Part shown: in pieces, positions 55,702 to 64,000 of the stretch
Layout: every line of letters begins with the position of its first letter
Numbering within the stretch: the first letter of the stretch is position 1
Source of the DNA: Malus domestica
Taxonomy: Eukaryota > Streptophyta > Magnoliopsida > Rosales > Rosaceae
Length of the DNA stretch: 64,000 nt
Assembly (NCBI RefSeq): GCF_042453785.1
Contig: NC_091673.1
Span: 8,081,001-8,145,000 of the forward strand
Direction of reading: 5' to 3'
Made by a program: the position numbers and the translations under genes
Notes under the pieces: model-generated
What the model was told of the DNA's origin: nothing
Database searches by the model: none
What the model saw: the letters and a program-made list of their open reading frames with translations, nothing else

Positions 55702-56214
55702 TTTGAGAATAATTGAGAGCAACAAAATTAGAGGGTAAATATATAGTAGCAACTAACCAGGAACAAATGTTGAGTTTCATCAGTGTCCATATATATCCTC
55801 AATTTTTCTCTTCACTAATGTTTATTAAGGTATTTAACATATCATTAGTCATATGATATAATCAAGTTGTTTTCTTGATTCAAACCTTTGCATGACCAAG
55901 CGGTCAAAGAGTTCAAACATTCTAGGAGTGACTAGTCAAACGTTGCCTTATCCTCATCGGATCAATCTTCTTAAGCACAGGAAAGAAGTCTGCCAAGTTT
56001 CGTTTGCCAGCCTCTTCCATAAATACTCCACGCTAACTATTTGAACTCTCTAGCCCTCTCAATATGTGAGTCCACTAAATCCACAGAGAAGACAGTACGT
56101 GATAGAAAATTGAGCGTAGTTTTTGAAAGCAACCCTTCCAATTTCTACCGCCTCGCCTTTTACAAGGCTTTCTTTGACATCAGCAACGAGCTCTTGCACT
56201 TTTAATTGACGGTT

Positions 56215-56840
56215 GCCTTCAATGGCGGATTCAGGAAAAATTGTTCGGAGGGTCACATGTAAAATTTCACAAACATTTTTTAGACACATAATAACCTTAA
56301 AAATTAAACCATAGTTCCTTATTCATAACCTATAGAATAAATAACAAATACAAGTAACAATAGTCAATGACGCATTTTCATATTTTGAAAACACTCCATC
56401 ATAGCTTAATTATCAACGGAAGATAAAACATTGCTCTTATTATAAATCACCATGCTATCACTCCATCATAGCCAAGGTATAAATCATTCTGTTATGCAAT
56501 GTACTCTTCACACTATTGATAGCGGAAATGACTTTCTCCACTGAAGCATTAGCAACCGGTAAAACCAAAGCAATGTAATTAGCAAATGCACATGATTATT
56601 ACTTTTTTGGCTGTTGTTGTTTTTTTTAATTTTATTAAACTAATTTGGCCTAAAATATGGTCGTTTTGGTAAGATAATATTTAAAAAATAATAATAATAA
56701 GAAGAGAAACTCTTCTTTCAAGCATTTTATCAAACAGCTGGAGGGAATGTATAAAGCCAACTTCAATCTTCAAAAAGGCAACTCTCGAGTTATCCGGACA
56801 TTCACTGGAGTTCGGGGGTCAGCTGACCTCCCTTGCCCCT
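56215..56840 (-). mobile_element. hAT transposon fragment in exon 1 of P450 copy C
   Basis: Minus-strand translation near 56565-56470 gives VLPVANASVEKVISAINSVK and LHNRM, the conserved C-terminal dimerisation (hATC) segment of hAT transposases. The rest is AT-rich with stops. P450 sequence ends at the RQLK codons near 56212 and resumes near 56850. Boundaries and duplication are not resolved. Confidence 0.7.
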
Positions 56841-57314
56841 TAGTCCATCCGCTAATGGTTGCCTTGGCTAGCATCGAGAATTGGTGGCGAACAACTGAGA
56901 GTTGCATATTTTGTGAAGGTTTCTCCATTTATCTGAAACATGTAGCCAAGGTATCCCATGCTTGGCATATCATGAAGAAGTTGGAGTTCCACAATAAAAC
57001 CAATTGACAATATGAGAAGTAGCCAAATTACTTAATAGCACACGTAAAGTCTCTCATCTAATCGATGTAGGATTCATTCTCAACAGTTATTTGGCCGAGT
57101 TTTAAAGTACATTATGGGTCCGCAGTATTGTGAAAGCTTGGTTATGGAGAGGGGCGGTTTGTTGCCAATCTCCAAAAGATTGCCAATGAAGGGTAATGGC
57201 CTTGGTCCAGGGCGGAAGATTTGTCGGCATTCTTCTTGCAGATGAGTAACGGAAGGCTTGGAATATGATCCAGGCCACCATTAGACATAGTATTACACAA
57301 CTCAAGAAAGCCAT

Positions 57315-57999
57315 TTATGTTAGAAACCTAATTGGACTAAACTATCATTTAGTGAAGGACGAAATGTATTTAATTGGTAATAATACAATTTGACATAAGT
57401 TGCAAGCATGGAAAGAACTGCTTCCTATTATTAAGGAAATATGGATATCAATAGTGGAGATAACTTACGTCCCACTATTTGATGAAATTGTTGTTAACTG
57501 ACAAAAACCAACCCTCCATGATAGAGGGAAGTTGGTGAATGTTAATCTATAGAAGGACTCCCTGCTCGTAAAGAAAAATTCTACGTTATTGGGTTCTATC
57601 ACCTTAAGAACATTAAGTCTTTCAACGAGTCGAATATATATGTGTAACTGCATATGTTTTCAAGCATGTGAATTCTCTGTTTTTTATGAAATGCATGGGA
57701 TAGTCTTGCCTTAGAAGTTTTTAATGTCATGCAGCGGTGAATGATATGGCTGTATATTCTGGCAAAGAAGGGTTTAAAGATTCATTGCATGTTCATACTC
57801 TTTTCCAAAGGAAAGAATATATAAAATCCGTAAAGTTTCAATGAATCATTCCTTGTATAATCTTGTAATTATCTTGTCCAAAGACTCGATATATTTGCGA
57901 TAAAAGTGATTGTAGTGGTCAAAATGTACATGATTTTGAAAGGGTGTTTATATTTAAACATGTGTAAGTGATGTATGAAATTAAAACTATATTTAATGT
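57315..57999. other. Upstream of P450 copy C, no gene seen
   Basis: AT-rich sequence without recognisable genes or repeats, between the dead P450 start and a copia fragment. Confidence 0.4.
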
Positions 58000-59743
58000 T
58001 TTACTTTGCTACCTCAGCAACTTCATCTGCACTTAGCCTTTCATCGATCGAGCCTCTCAATAGGGGAAACTCAAAACGTGGAAACATGATATTGAGATTT
58101 TGCTGGGCCTGATGGATCTCGATTTAGCACTGAGAGAGGACGAACCTGCACCACCAACTGACACTTAGACTGCTGAGCAAAGATTGAAGCATGAAAAGTG
58201 GCAAAAAGACAACAGGATGCGTAGCTCATGGTGATGAAAAGAACTATAAGTGAGACTTTGAGAGGTGGTATAACTGCATGTGACAAAGCTAAGGATTTCC
58301 TGGATTCAATTGGAGCAAAGCTCAAAGAGTCCGAGAAAGCCGAAATGGGTGAATTGATGATGACATTGGCCAGTTTGAAGTTTGATGAAGGCAAAGGTGT
58401 AAGGGAACATATACCGAAGCTTGTTGACACTGCAACAAAATTGAAGGACTTGGAGGTTCCAGTTGATAATGCTTTTGTTGTTTATATGGCATTGACCTCC
58501 CTACCTTATTCCTTTGATCAACTGAAGATCACTTACAACACACAGAAGGAAAAATGGTCATTGGATGAACTGATTTCTATATGCGCTCAGGGGGAAGACA
58601 GGCTCAAAGAAAGGTACTATGAACTTGGTGCATGCCAACAAAGGGAATAGGCCAATGTTTCATTCTGGTAAGGCTTCTAAACTAGACTCTTCTCTAGGAA
58701 CTGCTATAGCTGCTTCTTCCTCTAAATGACCAAAGGAACATAAGGAAATTATGGACAACATAAGGTGCTATTTTTGCAAAAATACTGGACACATAAGAAG
58801 GGAATGTGAGAAACTCAAGAACTGGAAAATTAAGAAAGGTATTTTTGTTTGTTTTGAAACTAATCTTGTTGTAGTCCCTCCAAATACTTGGTGGTTTGAC
58901 ACTAAGTGTTCGGTTCACATCACCAATTCATTGCAGGGTTTCACAAGAGGAGTTACAACTACAAGAAGTGAAGTTTTTCAAGTTTTCGTTGGCAATACAA
59001 TGAAGTGGCTGTGGAAGTAGTAGGCAACCTCAAGCTGGAATTATCTAGTGGTTTTATTTTAGAATTAGTTGATGTTCTCTATGTACCTTCACTTTGAAGG
59101 AATTTAGTTTCTGTTTCAAAACTTGTAAAATGCGGTTTACATTTCAATGGAGACAATGAGATGAGAGTGTCATAATTTACTTGAAAAATAATCCAAAAGA
59201 TGTTCTTGGAGTTTGTTTCCTGGTTAATAATTTGTGGCAATTGTTGTGTTCAGTGATGAATGATTTTGCTGGCCTTAGTGTTGATTCAATGGGTTCGAGT
59301 AAAAGAACGTTTTTAAATGAAAAATCTTCTATGCTTTGGCGTAGAAGATTGTGACACATTTCGAAAATTAGAATGAATCGCTTAGTCAAGGATAATATCC
59401 TACCTACTTTAGACTTCTCAGACTTAACAAATTGTATTGAGTGTTTTAAGGGAAAGTTAATAATTTCTAAGAAGAAAACTTCAACTAGAAGTCTAAAGTT
59501 GTTGGAGATTATTCATTCAGACGTCTGTGGACCTTTTCCAACCAAAACACTTCATGGAAATGTGTATTTCATGACTTTTACGAATGATTTTTCAAGATTT
59601 TCATATTTCTATTAATCTCGGAAGTCTTCTGTATTCAATTGTTTTAAAGTATTCAAAACCAAAGTTGAAAAACAACAAGAAATGTCCATAAAGATCCTAA
59701 GGTCAGATAGGGGAGGGGAATACTATGGCAGGTACACAGAGAA
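58000..59743 (+). pseudogene. Ty1/copia fragment 3: gag, protease, integrase start
   Basis: Gag begins near WKHDIEILLGLMDLDLAL (about 58080) and includes a 140-codon frame (58228-58650) with SIGAKLKESEKAEMG and MTLASLKFDEGKGVREHI, the UBN2-type gag domain. A zinc knuckle CYFCKNTGHIRREC follows near 58765. The protease site reads WWFDTKCSVHITNS, where DTGA has become DTKC. Integrase finger and core start follow (CIECFKGKLI, HSDVCGPFPTKTLHGNVYF, LRSDRGGEYYGR) until a MITE cuts it. Stops and shifts separate the parts, no reverse transcriptase or LTR is present, and it belongs to a different copia lineage from elements 1 and 2. Confidence 0.82.
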
Positions 59744-59884
59744 TACTATCCACACAACCCATTTTACTTCTCACACACCCTTTGATAATTTCTATCCGTT
59801 GATCTTCTTAAATTCATCCGATCCGACGGCCGAAAATTAAAAATGTGTGTGAGAAGTAAAATGGGATGTGTGGATATCACATCC
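59744..59884. mobile_element. Small MITE (copy 2)
   Basis: Ends actatccacacaacccattt and its inverted relative gggatgtgtggatatcacat. The centre gatccgacggccgaaaatta matches copy 1 at 17519-17667. It truncates the copia fragment at its integrase. Confidence 0.75.
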
Positions 59885-60135
59885 ATTTTTAGCTACCAGT
59901 CCTCAATCATGTTGAGGAGCCGCCGGCGGCTTAATACAACTAAGACGAAAAAGTAAGTAAAATATGGAGCTCAACAGCCGCCAGGTAGTAATCAAATTCA
60001 AAACCCACCAGTCATCCAATAAAGTGATGAAAATTTTCAAATCGATAAAGAATTATTAAAATGGATGTGGGACAATAATATCACAAACATATTATTCTTA
60101 TTGCGGTTCAGAAAATATATAGTGGAAAGTAGAAA

Positions 60136-62066
60136 TTAAGCTAGGTTCTTATATAAAATTGGCACAACTTTTAGTGGCTGAGCTTTCTGTAAGGTAAGGC
60201 CAAACTTCTGATCCATGTTCAAGGTATCCGGTGTAACACCATCTTCCAGCTTCCAATCATCAAACGAGTTAATAAGCGAACCCAACATCAAGCTCAACAT
60301 TCTCATTGCCAATGGCAATCCAGGGCATATTCTCCTCCCACCACCAAACGGAATAAGCTCAAAGCTCCGGCCTAAAACATCAATCTCCGACCCTAAAAAC
60401 CTCTCCGGCATAAACGAGTTTGCGTTGTCCCAAACATTGGGGTCTCTCCCTATGGCCCATGCATTGACCAGCACTTGTGCACCCTTTGGTACAATGTACC
60501 CGCAGATTTCTACGTCAACTTCGGCTTTTCGGGGAATTAGAAATGGAACAACTGGGTGTAATCTGAAGGTTTCTTTGATTATGGCTTGTAGGTAAGGGAG
60601 TTGAGCAATTTGTGATTCCTCAACTGGCTTTCCTTTGCCGATAATTTGTTTCAGCTCTGCTTGAGCTAGGGAAAGTTTTTCCGGGTTGCGTAATAGCTCA
60701 GCCATTGCCCATTCCAATGTGGATGAAGTTGTATCTGTGGCCGCACCAAATAGATCCTAATTGACGGAATGTGTAATTAGTACTTTTTATCCAACAATTG
60801 TTATTCACGAGATATGAACTCGTATCTGATTGGAATATTGAATGAAGCTGTGTATGAACAACAAAATCTACCTATAACATCTCAACTGATTATTTGATCT
60901 ATCATCTTAGTAAGTTTAGATGGCACAATACACATCATAAACAAGTAAAAGACTAACAATTACAAAATTAATGATCCAAGTATATAACCATCAAACCAAA
61001 CGAACATATAATACATTTTTTAAAATTTTATATAAAGCAATTAATAATGGAGAAGGGCAACTGAACTTAAAACCTCGAGCGTACAGATAAGCCCAGCTGC
61101 CAAGCTATTTTTAATTCAAACAAGGTATCGACAACAATGGAGGTAGAATAGAGTAGAGTAGTGGCAACTAACCAGAAACAGATGCTCAGTTTCATCCATG
61201 TCCATATCCTCACTCTTCTCTTCACTGATGTTTATGAGTGTATCCAAAATATCATTTGTTATGACATAATCTCGTGATTTTCTTGACTCAAACCTTTGTG
61301 TGATCATGCGGTGAAAGAGGTCGATCATCTTCTGGAAGTGATTGGCCAAACGACGCCGTATCCCCATGGGATCAATCTTCTTAAGCACAGAAAAATAGTC
61401 AGCCAAGTTTGGCTTCCCAATCTCTTCCATAATACTCCAAACCAACTCCTTAAACTCTCTAGCCGTCTCGCTCTTCGGGTCTGCCAAGTCCACAGAGAAG
61501 ACGGTACGCGACATCAAGTTGAGCGTAGTTTTGAAAGCGGCCTTTCCAATATCAACAGCGTTACCTTTCACAACGCTTTCATTGACCTCGGATATGAGTT
61601 CCTGCACTTTTATGTGACGGTTGGCTTGGTTGGCGTCAAGAACTTTGTTGGCGAACAGTTGCGAGTTGCATATTTTGCGGAGGTTTCTCCACGCGGCTGA
61701 AACGGGTAGCCAAGGCATGCCGTACTTGGCGTGGTCACGAGCTTGGACTGCATTGGGGATGGTTCGGTTGCAAAAGAATTGGTCATGGGTTCGGAGGACC
61801 TCCTTAGCCACGGTCGACGAGGAAACTACAACCGTGGTTACTTGTCCGAGATGTAATGTGAAAATGGGACCATAGCGTTGTGAAAGGTTAGTGAGAGAGA
61901 GATGGGGTTTGTTCCCAAGCTCCAAGAGATTTCCAATGAAGGGAAATGGTTTTGGTCCAGGTGGAAGCCTAGTGGGAATCGATCTTCCTGCAAATGAATA
62001 ATAGATAGCGTGGATTGAGATCCAGACGACTATAAGAGATAATAGCATGCAACTCAACAAGTCCAT
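60136..62066 (-). CDS. Cytochrome P450, CYP76-type (copy D), two exons, intact
   Basis: Exon 1 is 62066-61173 (298 codons) and exon 2 is 60756-60136, phase-0 intron 61172-60757 with GT/AG ends, for 504 aa. The N-terminal anchor [20 protein letters not shown] (1-20) is followed by the hinge [12 protein letters not shown]. The I-helix is AATDTT, the K-helix ETFR (360-363), then PERF and the heme loop [10 protein letters not shown] with Cys442. Same intron position and close similarity to copy A mark it as a tandem duplicate. It differs at substrate-recognition stretches, for example [19 protein letters not shown] versus DALQACQHSKYSMAWIPVS, so specificity may differ. An ER-bound monooxygenase is expected, with a terpenoid or other specialised metabolite as substrate; this is inference from the CYP76 family. 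Copies B, C and D share orientation; A is opposite. No disabling change seen. Confidence 0.92.
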
Positions 62067-62130
62067 CTGATCGTACTCTTTCTTTCCTCTCCTAAGCCTT
62101 TATCTTTGGCATGATTGTTGGGGAAAATCA

Positions 62131-62139
62131 ATATATATT
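62131..62139 (-). promoter_or_regulatory. TATA box candidate for P450 copy D
   Basis: atatatatt about 65 bases before the ATG at 62066, read on the minus strand. Confidence 0.4.
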
Positions 62140-62346
62140 CTCGGATAACATCCTTCGTTGAATGACATGGCCTTATTATATAAATTTCATTATGTTAATC
62201 CTTCAATTTTTTTATCTTTATTTGAAAAGATCATTTCTAAAAAAAGAAAAAAGGAATCATTTCCTTATATATCAAATAATAGACTTTTCTTGTAAATATC
62301 TTACTCAATAGTTACTAGTTAGTATTCACACCGTCAATTTGTTTTA

Positions 62347-62495
62347 AGATAGTGCATTATCCACACACTCATCTTTACCTCCATAAGCTCCTATTAATTT
62401 CTGACAGCTAGATCAAATGAATTGAAGAAGATCAATAAACAAAAATTAATAATGGTGTGTAAGAGATAATAAGAAGTGTGTGAATAACACTATCT
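62347..62495. mobile_element. Small MITE (copy 3), diverged
   Basis: Left end agatagtgcattatccacac, right end gtgtgtgaataacactatct, inverted copies with a few mismatches. It resembles the two other MITE copies in its stem (tatccacacac) but has a different centre. It lies 280 bases upstream of P450 copy D. Confidence 0.65.
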
Positions 62496-63644
62496 TTTGT
62501 TATATACATTTGGAAGCATAAAATCTTCGACTCAATTGATTTTTTGTGAGAATAATTTTCAAATAAAAATAGAGAAATAAACAGTTTTAGATATTTCAAT
62601 TTCAAAATTTCTACAGTCAAGATAGGTTTGTGCATTTCTTACATGCAAGAAAAATTTTAGTTTGTCAGAAATACAACTTGATATATCAATTGACATAATA
62701 CAAGTGATTAGATGTTAAAAGAAATTTAACCATTTATATAAGAAAACTTTGTGTACTGAACCAGACACTTTGAAAAGCTTTTCCCCACTTTGTGTACTGG
62801 TGCATTACATACCAACATATCTGCCCCTTCATGCAATTAAGGGCCTACATTATTTTCGTCATCGCATACGCATGCACGCGTGTAATAGCTCCATCTGCTT
62901 TGTATATAAGAAACTTTAACGAAAACTTTTTGGTGCTATTTACTTTAATTTATATTACTATTATTATACAGACGTGGTTCTTTCATAGCCACACCCACAT
63001 CTAGTAAATAAAGTGATACTATCTGTTTAGTATTTTGAAGACAGTAAAAAGCCATTATTGTGAACAAACGAGTGCTGTTTTGTTTTGTTATGATAAAGAG
63101 GATGTATTTTAAAGTACCTTTAATTTAAGTGAATTTTAATAAAAATTTCTAGTACTATTTACTTTAAAGAAAAATTATATTTTTATATTAAAAAATCAAT
63201 CATGGTATTATTCAATTTACTCTTTACTTTGTCATTTTCATTAAAATTCAAAGTTTTCAAGTCTTTTTATTAGTTTTCTTTTAATCTAATGAATTTAGCG
63301 TTAAAAACGAGTGCAATATGCAAAACTCTCTCTACCCATACGTTTGTTGACCAAGAACAATTCATTACTTGTAAGAATTGCTTTTGTGGACTAGGCTTTA
63401 AACTCCAGTTGGTGTCCTAGGGATAGATTCTTAAAAGCAACTCCCCCTCTGACGATAATTGTACGGGCTATTAAGCAATTAGTAACTATTGTCTTAGTGA
63501 ATAGTAATCATTCGAGAATATTTGCACTCCGTTGTAGGGATTTTTAGATCTAGATTCAAAAACATAGATTGTTTTTAGAAGTGAGTCTATTATCAAATTA
63601 CATGTTTTCATTGCTTTATACTCATTTTATATTTTTTTAAAGTA
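62496..63644. other. AT-rich intergenic sequence, no gene seen
   Basis: Beyond an inverted copy of the segment near 3810-3870 (here about 63385-63440, tttaaactccagttggtgtc) no structure was recognised. Short frames lack family resemblance. Confidence 0.45.
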
Positions 63645-63990
63645 TTAAAAACAATTATTTCTAAAAGGGAATAAAATAAACATTATTTTTGAAAGGAAAC
63701 AAATTAAATAAACATTATTTCTAAAACTACATCTAAATAACACACTATTTCTGAAACTGAACTAAAATAACACACATTATTTCTAGAACTACTACAAAGT
63801 GACGCAAACATTTTTGGAATTACTGCAAAATAACCTACATTTTTTCTAGAAGTACAACAAAATAACCCACACTATTTTTTGAAGAGAACAAAATAAACTC
63901 TATTTCTGAAATTACAGCAAAACAACCAACAATATTTCTGAAACTGAACCAAAACAACCCACACTATTTATGAAACTACAATAGTTATAG
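63645..63990 (+). repeat. Imperfect tandem repeat at window end
   Basis: About ten irregular units containing aaataacacacattatttct and gaaactacaacaaaat variants, spacing roughly 29-38 bp, running to near the window edge. Confidence 0.75.
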
Positions 63991-64000
63991 TACCAGCGTT

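Larger units (their letters stand above)
49363..57314 (-). pseudogene. Cytochrome P450 copy C, CYP76-type, split by nested elements
   Basis: ATG at 57314-57312 (MAFLSCVILCLMVAWII). Exon 1 ends at 55758 and exon 2 begins at 54949 (DLFTVGTDTTSFALEWAI). Exon 2 runs to 54474, then resumes at 49524 after copia 2 and ends near 49363 with LEDRVAPEAMN and a decayed tail. Disabling changes are many: a shift in the PPGP region, KETFR changed to KDTF plus a stop, and the heme loop reading FGGRRTICPS instead of FGGGRRxCPG. An hAT piece also lies in exon 1. Its I-helix keeps GTDTT, unlike copies A, B and D. A TRIM lies in the intron. The gene is dead, and its damage is older than the copia 2 insertion since mutations occur throughout. 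Confidence 0.9.

Noticed and set aside
61021..61110. Possible tRNA-like sequence in the intron of P450 copy D
   Set aside because: No cloverleaf or A/B boxes could be paired on inspection.

Overview
This window is plant nuclear DNA, most likely from a dicot of the rose family (apple/pear group). That placement is inference from recognition: a two-exon CYP76-type P450 cluster, a Cassandra element with 5S-like LTRs, PIF/Harbinger, hAT and MULE-like DNA transposons, and a Tat-lineage Ty3/gypsy element with two RNase H domains. No bacterial or organellar signature was seen. Most of the sequence is transposable element. The host genes visible are four copies of one P450 gene.

Layout. 1-695 is the end of a GA/CT-rich foldback element. 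1554-3519 (+) is an intact 500-aa P450 (copy A). 4769-9340 is a Harbinger element with TTA duplications, a broken transposase and an intact SANT/Myb-like second gene. 9356-10815 is a complete copy of the foldback element. 10840-13302 is a LINE fragment joined to a copia 3' end, abutting P450 copy B (-, 13305-16716). Copy B is a pseudogene with an hAT element in its intron and a solo LTR in exon 1.

17495-42511 is one nested block. An old non-coding LTR element (E0) was filled by three later insertions. The first is a 16.8-kb mosaic (18445-35265) of two related gypsy families whose LTRs are swapped between halves; it carries a 1,865-codon gag-pol ORF, an antisense ORF, and fragments of host aspartyl-tRNA synthetase and a RING-type zinc-finger gene. 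The second is E3 (35856-39157), a non-autonomous relative carrying a captured DUF599 gene. The third is a three-LTR Cassandra (40439-41488).

42512-44673 holds an isolated LTR and a tandem repeat. 44674-49357 is a copia element with unusual TA...TA LTR ends. P450 copy C (-, 49363-57314) is a pseudogene split by a second copia (49525-54468), a TRIM in its intron and an hAT fragment in exon 1. 58000-59743 is a copia gag-integrase fragment. P450 copy D (-, 60136-62066) is intact with 504 aa. The remainder is AT-rich with a small MITE and a tandem repeat.

Overall it is a small P450 tandem family whose outer members survive while the two inner ones were destroyed by nested transposon insertion. 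Target-site duplications were read directly for Harbinger, the hAT element, the solo LTR, E3, the mosaic, Cassandra and two copia elements, so the order of insertion can be followed.
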